A DNA stretch of 64,000 bases from Erythrobacter sp. HL-111 (GTDB lineage Bacteria; Pseudomonadota; Alphaproteobacteria; Sphingomonadales; Sphingomonadaceae): contig NZ_LT629743.1 in the NCBI RefSeq assembly GCF_900105095.1, forward strand, positions 1,240,001 to 1,304,000, given 5' to 3'. The notes under the pieces were generated by a model. The model was not told the origin of the DNA and made no database searches. It was given only the letters and a program-made list of their open reading frames with translations. This document shows positions 30,295-39,239 of the stretch, piece by piece. A program made the translations under genes and the position numbers. Positions within the stretch are counted from its first letter, which is position 1, and each line of letters opens with the position of its first letter.

Positions 30295-32391
30295 TTATTC
30301 CGCCTTGGCGCGCGCCCGCCACTGGTGCAGCAATGGTTCGGTGTAGCCGCTCGGCTGTTCGGCGCCCTTGAAGATCAGGTCCCTCGCCGCGCTGAAGGCA
30401 GGCCCGTCCTCGTTGCCGATCAGCGGGCGGTAGAGCGGGTCCTGCTCGTTCTGCGCGTCCACCTTGGCGGCCATGCGGCGCAGCGAATCCATCACCTGTT
30501 CCTCGCTCACCACGCCATGATGCAGCCAGTTTGCGATGTGCTGCGAGGAGATGCGCAGCGTCGCGCGGTCTTCCATCAGGCCCACGTCGTCGATGTCGGG
30601 GACCTTGGAACAGCCGACGCCCTGGTCGATCCAGCGCACTACGTAGCCGAGCAGGCCCTGGCAGTTGTTGTCGAGCTCCTCGCGCAGCTCGTCCTCGGGC
30701 CAATTGGTGTTCTCGGCCAGCGGGATGGTGAGCAGCGCGTCGAGCCCGGGGGCATCCGGCAGGCCCGCCTGGATCTCGAACACGTTTTCGCGGTGATAAT
30801 GCAGCGCGTGGAGCGTCGCGGCGGTGGGGGACGGCACCCAGGCGGTGTTCGCGCCTGCGCGCAGGTGCCCGATCTTCTCCTCCATCATCGCGGCCATCCG
30901 GTCGGGCGCGGCCCACATCCCCTTGCCGATCTGCGCCTTGCCCGACAGGCCGTGGCGAAGCCCGATCGCGACGTTGCGAGCCTCGTAGGCCTGGAGCCAG
31001 GCGGCGCCCTTCATGGCACCTTTCCGCATCATCGGCCCGGCGCGCATCGAGGTGTGGATCTCGTCCCCCGTCCGGTCGAGAAAGCCGGTGTTGATGAACA
31101 CGATCCGGTCCTTCACCGCGTGGATGCAGGCGGAAAGGTTGGCGCTTGTGCGGCGCTCCTCGTCCATCACCCCGACCTTTATCGTGTGGCGCTTGAGGCC
31201 GAGAAGGTCCTCCACCGAATCGAACAGGTCGTTGGTGAAGGCGCATTCCTCCGGCCCGTGCATCTTGGGCTTGACGATGTAGATGCTGCCGCGCCGGCTG
31301 TTGCCGTATTTCGCGTGGCCCTCGACGTCGAGCGTGCTGATCGCGCTGGTGAAGACCGCGTCCATAAGACCTTCGGGGATTTCGCTGCCGTCGGGCAGGA
31401 GGATCGCGGGATTGGTCATCAGGTGGCCGACATTGCGCACGAACAGCAGGCTGCGGCCCGGCAGGGCGTGGCTGGAACCGTCCGGCGCGGTGTAGGCCTT
31501 GTCGCCCGCCAGCTTGCGGGTGAGCGTCTTGCCGCCCTTCTCGAAGCTCTCCTCAAGGTCGCCCCGGATGACCCCGAGCCAGTTGGAATAGGCCAGGAGC
31601 TTGTCGTCTCCGTCCACCGCCGCGACCGAATCCTCGCAGTCGGCAATGGTGGTGAGCGCGCTTTCGATGACGATGTCGGATATGCCCGCCTTGTCGGACC
31701 TGCCGACATCGGTCGTCGGATCCAACACGATCTCCACATGGAGCCCGTTGTTCACGAACAGAAGCCCGGCCTCGGTCCGGCCGACATATTGGGTTTCATC
31801 AACCAGCGCGATGTCGTCCGGCCCGGCTATGTCGCTCCAGCTGCCGTCCTTCAGCGGGAAGGTCTCGTCGAGAAAGGCGCGCCCGCGCGCGATCACCGCG
31901 GCGCCGCGCGCCGGGTCGTAACCGCCGGGCTTCGCGGGCGGCGCGTCGAGCGCGTCGGTGCCGTAGAAGGCATCGTAGAGGCTCCCCCAACGGGCATTCA
32001 CCGCGTTGAGCAGAAAGCGCGCGTTGAGGATCGGGACAACCAGCTGCGGGCCCGCCATCGTCGCGATCTCGGGATCGACGTTTTCGGTCGCGATGGCGAA
32101 ATCGCCCGGCTCGGGCACGAGATAGCCGATCTCCTCGAGGAAGGCGCGGTATTGCGCCGCGTCATGCGGCTGGCCGCGGCGTTCCTCATGCCAGGTGTCG
32201 ATCCGGCGCTGCAGATCCTCGCGCTTTTCGAGCAGGGCGGCGTTGCGCGGGGCGAAATCGGCGAGTAGTCGGGCAAAACCGTCCCAGAACGCCTCGGTGT
32301 CCCGTCCGAGGGGCTTCAGCACTTCGCGCTCGAGGAAATCCGCCAGCCGGCCATCGACCGACAGGCCGGCGCGGGTGATCATCTCTGCCAT
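30295..32391 (-). CDS. glcB: malate synthase G
   Basis: GlcB condenses glyoxylate and acetyl-CoA to malate, the second glyoxylate-shunt step. The 698-residue protein has the isoform G signature, including the N-terminal long insert, [13 protein letters not shown], and [22 protein letters not shown] substrate region ([13 protein letters not shown]), with the [20 protein letters not shown] block late in the protein. Isocitrate lyase is not in the window. Start at 32391. Confidence 0.97.
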   Translation of the reverse strand: MAEMITRAGLSVDGRLADFLEREVLKPLGRDTEAFWDGFARLLADFAPRNAALLEKREDLQRRIDTWHEERRGQPHDAAQYRAFLEEIGYLVPEPGDFAIATENVDPEIATMAGPQLVVPILNARFLLNAVNARWGSLYDAFYGTDALDAPPAKPGGYDPARGAAVIARGRAFLDETFPLKDGSWSDIAGPDDIALVDETQYVGRTEAGLLFVNNGLHVEIVLDPTTDVGRSDKAGISDIVIESALTTIADCEDSVAAVDGDDKLLAYSNWLGVIRGDLEESFEKGGKTLTRKLAGDKAYTAPDGSSHALPGRSLLFVRNVGHLMTNPAILLPDGSEIPEGLMDAVFTSAISTLDVEGHAKYGNSRRGSIYIVKPKMHGPEECAFTNDLFDSVEDLLGLKRHTIKVGVMDEERRTSANLSACIHAVKDRIVFINTGFLDRTGDEIHTSMRAGPMMRKGAMKGAAWLQAYEARNVAIGLRHGLSGKAQIGKGMWAAPDRMAAMMEEKIGHLRAGANTAWVPSPTAATLHALHYHRENVFEIQAGLPDAPGLDALLTIPLAENTNWPEDELREELDNNCQGLLGYVVRWIDQGVGCSKVPDIDDVGLMEDRATLRISSQHIANWLHHGVVSEEQVMDSLRRMAAKVDAQNEQDPLYRPLIGNEDGPAFSAARDLIFKGAEQPSGYTEPLLHQWRARAKAE

Positions 32392-32498
32392 AGTTTCGTG
32401 TCCTCAATGACTCGCGTGAACGGGTCCCGGGGGAGGAGAACGGCTGGCGCTATGGCGAAGCGCCCCGCCCTTTGCAACCGGCGCATCCCGGGCACGGG

Positions 32499-32525
32499 TT
32501 GGAACGGCGCGCGCGGGCGGCTAGG
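32499..32525 (+). promoter_or_regulatory. probable promoter of the M20-astA-astB operon
   Basis: TTGGAA-N15-GCTAGG, the same spacing as other promoters here. Transcription would start about 32532, only two bases before the ATG at 32534, so the mRNA may be essentially leaderless; no ribosome site other than GCGGGG is available. Confidence 0.5.
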
Positions 32526-32533
32526 AAGCGGGG

Positions 32534-33757
32534 ATGGACAGGCGAAGCTCCCCCGCCATCGATGCGACCGCGATGCTCGAACAGGTCGAGGCGTGGAGCG
32601 CGATCAACACCGGCTCGGGCCATCTCGAAGGGCTCGCGCGGCAGGCCGATGCGCTGGCCGAAGCCTTCGCGGCGCTGCCGGGCACGGTGGAACTGGTCGA
32701 TCCCGCGCCCGTCACCGCGATCGCGGGCGACGGCAGCCCATACGAAAAGGCAAATGGCCGGCACCTCGTCGTACGCGTGCGCCCGCGGGCGAATCGGCGG
32801 ATCCTGCTGACCGGCCACATGGACACGGTCTTCCCTCCCGACCATCCTTTCCAGCATCGGCGCTGGCTCGACGAGGAAACCCTGAACGGACCCGGAGTGG
32901 CCGACATGAAGGGCGGGATCGCGGTCATGCTCCACGCGCTGACGGCGTTCGAGCAGAGCCCGGCGGCCCCGGGCCTCGGCTACGACGTGATGATCAATTC
33001 GGACGAGGAGACCGGCTCGCTCGCCAGCGCCCCGCTGATCGAGGAGCTCGCCAGGGGCAAGCTCGCCGCGCTGACCTACGAACCCGCCGCGCTTCCCGAC
33101 GGCACGCTCGCCCATGAGCGCGGGGGCACCGGGAACTACGCGGTAGCGATCACGGGCCGATCCGCCCACGCCGGACGCAACCCGCAGGACGGGCGCAACG
33201 CCATCGTCGCGGCGGCGGACCTGATCCTGCGACTGAAAGCGATGGAAGGCGAGGACATCACGGTGAACCCGGCAAGGCTCGAAGGCGGGGGGCCGAACAA
33301 CGTCGTCCCCGACCATGCCCTGGTGCGCTTCAACATCCGCCCTAAATCGAGCCGGGCGATGGAGGGGTTCGACACGGCGCTGGACAGCGTCCTCGAAGAG
33401 ATCGCCGCCGCGCACGAGGTCGCCGTCGTCCGCCACGGCGGCGTCACCCGCCCGCCCAAGCCGGTCGACGCGCGCGCGCAGGCCCTGTTCGACCTCGTGC
33501 GCGAATGCGGCGCGGAGCTGGGCCAGGACATCCGCTGGCAATCGACCGGCGGCGTGTGCGACGGCAACAACATCGCGGCCTGCGGCGTGCCCGTGGTCGA
33601 CACGATGGGCGTGCGCGGCGGCGCGATCCATTCGCCGGACGAATTCCTGATCGTTCCCAGTCTTGCCGAGCGCGCCGTGCTTTCCGCCCGCGTGATCGAA
33701 CGGCTGGCCGAAGGCGCGCTGGGCGAACGCGAAGCCGGCGAAGGAGCGGGAGCATGA
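32534..33757 (+). CDS. M20-family metallohydrolase (amidohydrolase/desuccinylase type) linked to astAB
   Basis: This 407-residue dimetal hydrolase of the M20/ArgE/DapE class has ligand motifs LLTGHMDTVF, GPGVADMKGG and NSDEETGS, and an inserted dimerisation domain (about 190-300). DapE and ArgE in this class hydrolyse succinyl or acetyl amides. It heads a transcription unit with astA and astB (ATGA overlap with astA), so a role in breaking down N-succinylated arginine intermediates is plausible. This is inference from position and class, not shown by sequence. The usual AstE desuccinylase is M14-type, not M20. Confidence 0.8.
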   Translation: MDRRSSPAIDATAMLEQVEAWSAINTGSGHLEGLARQADALAEAFAALPGTVELVDPAPVTAIAGDGSPYEKANGRHLVVRVRPRANRRILLTGHMDTVFPPDHPFQHRRWLDEETLNGPGVADMKGGIAVMLHALTAFEQSPAAPGLGYDVMINSDEETGSLASAPLIEELARGKLAALTYEPAALPDGTLAHERGGTGNYAVAITGRSAHAGRNPQDGRNAIVAAADLILRLKAMEGEDITVNPARLEGGGPNNVVPDHALVRFNIRPKSSRAMEGFDTALDSVLEEIAAAHEVAVVRHGGVTRPPKPVDARAQALFDLVRECGAELGQDIRWQSTGGVCDGNNIAACGVPVVDTMGVRGGAIHSPDEFLIVPSLAERAVLSARVIERLAEGALGEREAGEGAGA

Positions 33758-34782
33758 GCTTCCTCCTGCGGGCCGCGCGCCCCGATGATCTCGAACATCT
33801 CTACGAAATGGCCAAGCTGACGGGCGGCGGCTTCACCAACCTGCCGGCCGACCGCACCGCGCTGAAGAGCAAGCTCGATGCGGCCGCCCGGGCATTCGCG
33901 AACAGCGGCGAGGAACTGACTGCGGAACAATTCGTGCTGGTGCTCGAGAATCACGAGACCGGCGCGGTGCGCGGAACCAGCCAGCTCATGACCATGGTGG
34001 GCCAGCGCTGGCCGTTCTATTCCTATCGCCTCAACACGCTGACCCAGTATTCTAAGGAACTCGACCGCACCGTGCGCGCCGAGATGCTGAGCCTGGTCAC
34101 CGACCTCGAAGGCTTTTCCGAAGTCGGCGGGCTGTTCCTCCACCCCAATGAACGAGCCGGGGGCCTCGGCCTGCTGCTCGCGCGGTCGCGCTACCTGTTC
34201 ATCGCGATGCATCGCAGACGTTTCGCCGACAAGATCCTCGCCGAACTGCGCGGGATCATCGACGAGCGCGGCGGATCGCCCTTCTGGGACGGGGTCGCGG
34301 GGCGTTTCTTCGGGATGAGTTTCCAGGAGGCCGACTATTTCAACGCGATCAACGGCAACCAGTTCATCGCCGACCTCATGCCCAAGCACCCGGTCTATGT
34401 CGCCATGCTCGACGACGACGCGCGCAGCGTGATCGGCGTGCCCCACCCCACGGGGCGAGCGGCGATGCGGATGCTCGAACACGAGGGCTTCAGCTACGAA
34501 GGCTATGTCGACATCTTCGACGGCGGCCCGACCATGATCGCCCGCACCGACGAGGTGACCACCGTGCGCAACAGCGTGCGCGCGGTGGTCGAGGACATCG
34601 ACCTTGCCGAGGGCGAGCGCGCGATCCTCGCCACCGGCCGGCTGGCAGGCTTCCGCGCCTGCTACGGCGCGCGCGTTCTTACGGGCGATGCGCAAGGCGG
34701 CTTCGGAATCGCGATCGACAGCGCCGCGGCGGACGCGCTCGATGTCGGCGAAGGCGACGAGGTGTGGAGCGTGGCGCGGTGA
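33754..34782 (+). CDS. astA: arginine N-succinyltransferase
   Basis: AstA transfers succinyl from succinyl-CoA to arginine, opening the AST catabolic pathway for arginine as a nitrogen and carbon source. The 342-residue protein has FLLRAARPDDLEHLYEMA, a GNAT-like core with RYLFIAMHRRRFADKILAEL, and the conserved FFGMSFQEADYF and MLEHEGFSYEGYVDIFDGGP. The ATG overlaps the stop of the preceding M20 gene. Confidence 0.95.
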   Translation: MSFLLRAARPDDLEHLYEMAKLTGGGFTNLPADRTALKSKLDAAARAFANSGEELTAEQFVLVLENHETGAVRGTSQLMTMVGQRWPFYSYRLNTLTQYSKELDRTVRAEMLSLVTDLEGFSEVGGLFLHPNERAGGLGLLLARSRYLFIAMHRRRFADKILAELRGIIDERGGSPFWDGVAGRFFGMSFQEADYFNAINGNQFIADLMPKHPVYVAMLDDDARSVIGVPHPTGRAAMRMLEHEGFSYEGYVDIFDGGPTMIARTDEVTTVRNSVRAVVEDIDLAEGERAILATGRLAGFRACYGARVLTGDAQGGFGIAIDSAAADALDVGEGDEVWSVAR

Positions 34783-36032
34783 GCGGTCTCGTCGAGATCA
34801 ATTTCGACGGCATCGTCGGGCCTTCGCACAATTACGCGGGGCTGAGCCTCGGCAACATCGCGAGCGCCAGCCACAAGGGCGACCCGTCCTACCCGCGCGC
34901 GGCGGCGCTGCAGGGCCTCGCCAAGATGCGCGGCAACCTCGCGCGGCTCGGCGTGCAGGGCTTCCTCCTGCCGCTCCCCCGGCCGAACGGGGTGCTGGCC
35001 GGGCAGCTCGCGCTCGACGGGAGCGAGGACCCGGCCCTGCGCGCGGCGCCGTGGTCGGCTTCGAGCATGTGGACCGCCAATGCCGCGACCGTCTCGCCCG
35101 CCCCCGACACGGCGGACGGGCGCTGCCACATCACGCCCGCCAATCTCGTCACCATGCTCCACCGCGCGCAGGAATGGCCGGACACGCAGCGCCAGCTCGC
35201 GATCGCCTTCGGCAATGCCGATCATTTCGCGCTGCATCCCCCGGTTCCGCCGAGTTTCGGCGACGAGGGCGCGGCCAATCACATGCGCCTGTGCGACAGC
35301 CATGGCGAGGCAGGCGTCGAAGTGTTCGTCTATGGCAGGCCCGGGGGCCGCTTCCCCGCCCGCCAGCACGAACAGGCCAGCCGCCTCGTCGCGCGCGCGC
35401 ACGGGCTCGATCCGGGCAAATGCGTCTTCATCGAGCAGAACCCCGCCGCGATCGAGGCCGGCGCGTTCCACAATGATGTCGTCGCGGTCGCCAATGAACG
35501 CGTGCTCTTCACCCATGCCGAGGCCTTCGCCGACCGGCAGGGTGCCCATGATGCGATCGGCGCCGCCTTTCCCGCGCTCGAAGTCGTCGAGGTGCCCTCG
35601 GACAAGGTCAGCCTTGCCGAGGCGATCCGGACCTATCTCTTCAACGCGCAGTTGCTGACGCTGCCCGACGGGGCGATGGCGCTGATCGTGCCCGAGGAAT
35701 GCCGCGAATCCGCCAGCGTATGGGCGTGGTGCGAGGAGATGGTCGCCGCGAACGGCCCGATCCGCGACGTGGTCCCGGTCGATGTCCGGCAGAGCATGGC
35801 GAACGGTGGCGGCCCGGCCTGCCTGCGGCTCAGGGTGGTGTGCGATCCGGCGACGGTCGACCCGCGCTTCCTGCTCGACGAGCGCAAGGCGGACAGGATC
35901 GATCGGGTGATCCGCGAGAAATGGCCCGAACAGATCGATCCGGCGGATCTGGGCAGCGACGCCCTCGCGCGAGACGTGGTCACCGCCCGTACGGCACTGC
36001 TCGCCGCGCTCGATCTCTCGGTGCTCGCCTGA
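34779..36032 (+). CDS. astB: N-succinylarginine dihydrolase
   Basis: AstB hydrolyses succinylarginine to succinylornithine, ammonia and CO2. The 417-residue protein begins SGLVEINFDGIVGPSHNYAG, typical of the family, and includes FHNDVVAVAN around the catalytic His/Glu region and the late GGGPACLRLRV motif with the conserved Cys. The GTG start overlaps the astA stop (GTGA). astC, astD and astE are not in the window. Confidence 0.95.
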   Translation: MSGLVEINFDGIVGPSHNYAGLSLGNIASASHKGDPSYPRAAALQGLAKMRGNLARLGVQGFLLPLPRPNGVLAGQLALDGSEDPALRAAPWSASSMWTANAATVSPAPDTADGRCHITPANLVTMLHRAQEWPDTQRQLAIAFGNADHFALHPPVPPSFGDEGAANHMRLCDSHGEAGVEVFVYGRPGGRFPARQHEQASRLVARAHGLDPGKCVFIEQNPAAIEAGAFHNDVVAVANERVLFTHAEAFADRQGAHDAIGAAFPALEVVEVPSDKVSLAEAIRTYLFNAQLLTLPDGAMALIVPEECRESASVWAWCEEMVAANGPIRDVVPVDVRQSMANGGGPACLRLRVVCDPATVDPRFLLDERKADRIDRVIREKWPEQIDPADLGSDALARDVVTARTALLAALDLSVLA

Positions 36033-36117
36033 TCATGGTTAACGCATTTGCGCGGGTGCGTCGGATGGGCTTACATTCCTCTTCGCGTTAACCAATCCGA
36101 TCGCCGTGCCTCCGCGC

Positions 36118-36135
36118 TTGGCACATGGCTTGCAT
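36118..36135 (+). promoter_or_regulatory. sigma-54-type promoter before a small membrane protein gene
   Basis: TTGGCAC-ATGGC-TTGCAT is a near-perfect -24/-12 element: the GG and GC dinucleotides are 12 bases apart, as RpoN requires. It lies 30 bases before the ATG at 36165, which has GGCAGGAGA as ribosome site. Upstream, GGTTAACGC and GCGTTAACC form a 9-base inverted repeat about 40 bases apart and could be an activator site. Confidence 0.7.
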
Positions 36136-36164
36136 CGGATAGGCCTTAACGGGCAGGAGAGACC

Positions 36165-36416
36165 ATGCTGCACAAGATCGCGAGGCTGTTCGTCATCAAG
36201 ACGAGGTTCGAGGCCTACGTGATCATCTTTGCGCTGGCGCTGGGCGCGATGACCCGCGGCACAGCCTATCTCGAGGAATATCCCGGCATTTTCGGCCAGC
36301 TCCTTTTCCTCGCCACCAGCGGCGCGGTGTTTCTCGGCGGGGCCAAGATCCTCGACTGCCTCCGGCTCGAACGCGAAATGCGCGAGACCCGGGGAGAAAG
36401 CGAGCGGGGCGAGTAG
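36165..36416 (+). CDS. small membrane protein behind a sigma-54-type promoter
   Basis: A protein of 83 residues. It starts MLHKIARLFVIKTRFEAYV, has a hydrophobic segment about residues 18-34 (VIIFALALGAM), a short polar turn, a second one about 44-60 (GQLLFLATSGAVFLGG), and a basic/acidic C-terminal helix (DCLRLEREMRETRGESERGE). I do not recognise a characterised family. Reading frame and codon use match the neighbours, and it has a good ribosome site and a promoter of its own. Confidence 0.8.
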   Translation: MLHKIARLFVIKTRFEAYVIIFALALGAMTRGTAYLEEYPGIFGQLLFLATSGAVFLGGAKILDCLRLEREMRETRGESERGE

Positions 36417-36488
36417 CGCGGAACCGGGGGCTTGCCGCGAAGCTCCGGGGTAATGCCGGGTGCCTCGCACACGCCGGAAAGCGGCCGG

Positions 36489-37201
36489 TCACCGTCCGGC
36501 CGAATTGCCCGCCTCGACCGTTTGCTCCAGTTCGAATTCGCCGTCGACGATCGCCTCCCCGTCCTTGCCGAAGCGGGGGAGGATCACGAGATCCTCGGCG
36601 CTCGTCAGTTCGATGAAAAGCTTCTTGCGCCGGCGGTCACGCACCCCACCCCTGAAGGCGACCTCGAGCCGCGGCTGGCCGCGCACCGCGATCACGCGAT
36701 TGCGGAACATCGAGCGCAGTTTGCGCAAGGTGGGCTTGCTGAAATGACGCATCCGGTCGCGCGCGACGACGATGTCTCCGTTTTCGTCGACATAGGATTC
36801 GCCGCGCGGCACCGACCCCGGGACCGGGACGTTGAGAAGGTCGAAAAAGACGTCCGGCTCCATCTCGACCACGATCTCGTTGGGGCGCAATACCGGGCGA
36901 TAGGTCAGCGGCGTGCGCCGCCCCACCCGGTTGAAGTCGACGGGGTCCTGGCCCGCGACGAGCAGGAACTTGCCGTTCCAGCGGCTGACGAATCCGATGG
37001 GGAGCACAGCCGCGACGTCCGCGCCTCCTCGCGATCCCCGAAACGCGCCTTGCGAAGCAGGCCGCGGGGCGGAAGGCACTCGGCCTCGCAGATCGCCTTC
37101 AGCCGGGACAGCCAGGCCTGGTAAGGCTCCGCGACGGCCGCGGAGGAAGGCGCCAGCACGAAGACTGCGCCGACGCAGAGGAATAAAGCGAACCCGCGCA
37201 C
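36489..37201 (-). pseudogene. secreted protein gene broken by a one-base frameshift
   Basis: The 5' part, from the ATG at 37201, encodes a clean signal peptide (FALFLCVGAVFVLAPSSAAVA) and then EPYQAWLSRLKAICEAECLPP, but this frame decays after about residue 58. The 3' part is in another frame (GADVAAVLPIGFVSRWNGKF onward to the stop at 36489) and has normal coding character, with an SRWNGKFLLVAGQDPVDFNR and a FDLLNVPVPGSV block. The frames join if one base is added near 37015-37032, in a GAGGAGGCGCGG stretch. The 3' frame alone, upstream of that point, is Arg-rich nonsense. Either a real mutation or a sequencing error. Family unknown; the full protein would be about 236 residues. Confidence 0.7.
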
Positions 37202-37324
37202 GCCTGTCTCCCGCCAGAAGCGGTGGAGAAGGTAGCACGGGAAACGGGCGAATCAACTTTGAACACCTCCCTGCGATGGGGGGTTCTTCGCCGATTTGGA
37301 CGGCCCGATATGGAAAGAGAGGGT

Positions 37325-37640
37325 GGGGGATTCTGTTGCTAGGCTCCCCCGGGCCCCCGGAATCCGCTTCTGTTGCCCGGTGGGTCCAACCGCGCTTTAG
37401 CTTTGTAAATTCAGGCCGTTAGGCCTTAAAATTACGCAGCGAGAGCGAGTGCTTCGTTGTCGTTGGCACTTATGGGTTTTGAGCCTTTAACGGGTTACTC
37501 AGCCCGGACGAAAACAACGCTTTTCAGCCCACGTCGATCCTGGTTCGGCCCCGTCAGAAAGCCCTGAAATCTCAGGGTTTGTGGTGGAGCCGCCGGGTAC
37601 TGCCCCCGGGTCCGTTGTGCCTATTGCACGCTGCACTTTA
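37325..37640 (-). ncRNA. ssrA: two-piece (circularly permuted) tmRNA
   Basis: On the minus strand the tag reading frame encodes ANDNEALALAA then a stop (37467-37432). The coding piece starts GGGGCCGAACCAGGATCGAC at 37552. The acceptor piece lies before it in transcript order and ends in GGCTCCACCA at 37582. GGGGCCG pairs with CGGCTCC as the acceptor stem, and about 29 bases between the pieces would be removed. Repeated GCAACAGAA segments and GGATTC/GAATCC pairing form the distal pseudoknots and stem. The tmRNA rescues stalled ribosomes and tags their products for proteolysis. The outer ends are approximate. Confidence 0.93.
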
Positions 37641-37670
37641 TCGTCATAGTCGGATCGCTCCGACACAGCC

Positions 37671-37698
37671 GATATAGCGGTTCGGAACTGAATGTGAA
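37671..37698 (-). promoter_or_regulatory. probable ssrA promoter
   Basis: On the minus strand TTCACA-N16-TATATC, which would start transcription about 37664, just before the acceptor piece. The -10 TATATC matches that of lemA. Confidence 0.45.
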
Positions 37699-37766
37699 GT
37701 GACCGTGTTCGGTTCCCGGCGGGCGGTCGCCCTTGCGGTGCCGTGCGGGTCGGCAATCCTGTCCGG

Positions 37767-38207
37767 CTACTTGCGGAGCGCATCCCTGATTTCGGTCAGC
37801 AGCTCGATCTCGGTCGGGCCGGCGACTTCCTCGGGCGGCGTGACCTCGCCCTTTTTCTCGAACCGCTCGATGACCCGGTTGGTGTAGCGCACCAGCAGGA
37901 AGATGATGAAGGCCAGGATCACGAAGTTGATCACCGCGGTCGCGAACGCGCCGTATCCGATCATCGCGGCCCCTGCCTCCTTGAGCGCGGCATAGTCGGT
38001 CGTCGAACCGGCATAGCCATCGGGCACCGAGAGCAGCACGAAATACTGCGAGAAGTCCGCGCCGCCGAAGATCGCCCCGACCACCGGCATGATGATCTCG
38101 TCGGTGAGCGATTTCACGATCACCGCGAAGGCCCCGCCGATGATCACCGCGACGGCGAGCTGCATGACGTTGCCCTTGGCGATGAATTCGCGGAATTCCG
38201 AAAGCAT
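37767..38207 (-). CDS. mscL: large-conductance mechanosensitive channel
   Basis: MscL opens under high membrane tension to release solutes. The 146-residue protein has the N-terminal amphipathic FREFIAKGNVMQLAVAVIIG, TM1 with the gate, a periplasmic loop, TM2 (ATAVINFVILAFIIFLLVRY), and the C-terminal helix bundle ending in TEIELLTEIRDALRK. Normal length. It precedes ssrA on the same strand. Confidence 0.96.
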   Translation of the reverse strand: MLSEFREFIAKGNVMQLAVAVIIGGAFAVIVKSLTDEIIMPVVGAIFGGADFSQYFVLLSVPDGYAGSTTDYAALKEAGAAMIGYGAFATAVINFVILAFIIFLLVRYTNRVIERFEKKGEVTPPEEVAGPTEIELLTEIRDALRK

Positions 38208-38324
38208 CTTCGCGTTCCCCCTGTATCTTGCTGTATCTTGCCTGCCGTACCTGCTTGCGACACGCCTTGTCCTTTGCCGCCTCGCTTCCTGCCTGCCAAG
38301 GGCGATCGGCCGCCCTTCCCCCGC

Positions 38325-38352
38325 TTGAAAGGGTCAAGGGGTGTGCTATATC
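38325..38352 (+). promoter_or_regulatory. probable lemA promoter
   Basis: TTGAAA-N16-TATATC, 64 bases before the lemA ATG. Confidence 0.5.
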
Positions 38353-38415
38353 CGCAATACAGGAAATTGCCGCGCGCCTCCACATCGGGTCGGCGCGCCA
38401 TTCGGAGGGATTTCG

Positions 38416-39018
38416 ATGACGTTGAAGACGCTTTTCCGCGGCGCTTTCGCCGCCATGGCCGCGCTGAGCCTCGCCGCCTGCGGGATCAATTCGGTCCCCG
38501 CGGCCGAGGAGAATGCGAAGGCCAAGTGGGCCGATGTCGAGGCACAGTTCCAGCGTCGCTCGAATCTCGTCCCCAATCTGGTCGAGGTCGTGCAGGGCGC
38601 GGCCGAAAGCGAGCGCGGCATCCTCACCGAAGTGACCGAGGCCCGCGCCCGTGCGACCAGCATCAACGTGTCGGCCGAGGAGCTCGACGATCCGGCCAAG
38701 ATGGAACAGTTCGCCGCCGCGCAGGGCCAGCTGGGCCAGGGCCTCGGCCGCCTGCTCGCCAGCTTCGAGGCCTATCCGCAGATCCAGTCGAACCAGAATT
38801 TCGTCGCGCTGCAGAGCCAGCTCGAAGGGACGGAAAACCGCATCGCGGTCGCGATCCGCGACTACAACGAGGCGGTGCGCCAGTACAACACGACGATCCG
38901 CACCTTCCCCGACACGATCGGCGCGAACATCATTCACGGCGCCGAGCCGCTGGTGCCCTATTCGGCCGTGACCGAAGGCGCCGATGTCGCACCCTCGATC
39001 GACATGACGAGCAATTGA
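38416..39018 (+). CDS. lemA: LemA family lipoprotein
   Basis: A protein of 200 residues with a lipobox LSLAAC (Cys22) and the LemA helical bundle: FQRRSNLVPNLVEVVQGAA, TRATSI-like RARATSINVSAEELD, and NYNEAVRQYNTTIRTFPDT (DYNEAVRQYNTTIRTFP). LemA proteins are found beside TPM-domain genes across bacteria and are tied to envelope stability and cell-surface assembly; exact roles are debated. GGAGG precedes the ATG at 38416. Heads the lemA-TPM-TPM group. Confidence 0.93.
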   Translation: MTLKTLFRGAFAAMAALSLAACGINSVPAAEENAKAKWADVEAQFQRRSNLVPNLVEVVQGAAESERGILTEVTEARARATSINVSAEELDDPAKMEQFAAAQGQLGQGLGRLLASFEAYPQIQSNQNFVALQSQLEGTENRIAVAIRDYNEAVRQYNTTIRTFPDTIGANIIHGAEPLVPYSAVTEGADVAPSIDMTSN

Positions 39019-39020
39019 GC

Positions 39021-39239
39021 GGGGCCTGGCGTATCGGCGATGGTGAGCGCAATGACGGGCTGCCCATGCCTGTCGCTCCCGGCGAGCGGCAAACGGTGAA
39101 AGACGAGGACGCGAAGATCATCATCGAAGCCGGCTTGCTACCACGTTTTCGCCAAGGCGCTTCCGACAGCGGCCTCAAGGCCGCTGTCGACAGTCTCGTG
39201 CGCGAAGTCTCCGCAATGGTGACGCAGGAGGCTGCATGA
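39021..39239 (+). pseudogene. remnant of a duplicated TPM domain
   Basis: Between lemA and the first TPM gene the open frame reads WRIGDGERNDG..PVAPGERQ, then AKIIIEAGLLPRFRQG and VREVSAM. It lines up with the neighbour's WGLGDAERNDG..LVAPTERR, SKLIIENQIVPAFREG and IVEVLM, in the same order, with a short internal loss. The N-terminal part (signal peptide and first half of TPM) is missing and the homology starts only 3 bases after the lemA stop. An ATG at 39066 could give a 57-residue product, and the stop overlaps the next gene's ATG (ATGA), so translation of a short piece cannot be excluded. Confidence 0.6.

Noticed and set aside
31000..31035. TGGCAC-N5-CGCA on the plus strand inside glcB
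   Set aside because: It is within coding sequence on the opposite strand with no gene downstream, and its -12 half is imperfect.
37465..37486. TTGGCAC-like sigma-54 half-site
   Set aside because: It lies inside the tmRNA tag region and has no GC dinucleotide at the -12 position.
38221..38245. CTGTATCTTG direct repeat before mscL
   Set aside because: Only two copies without further structure; chance or a minor duplication.
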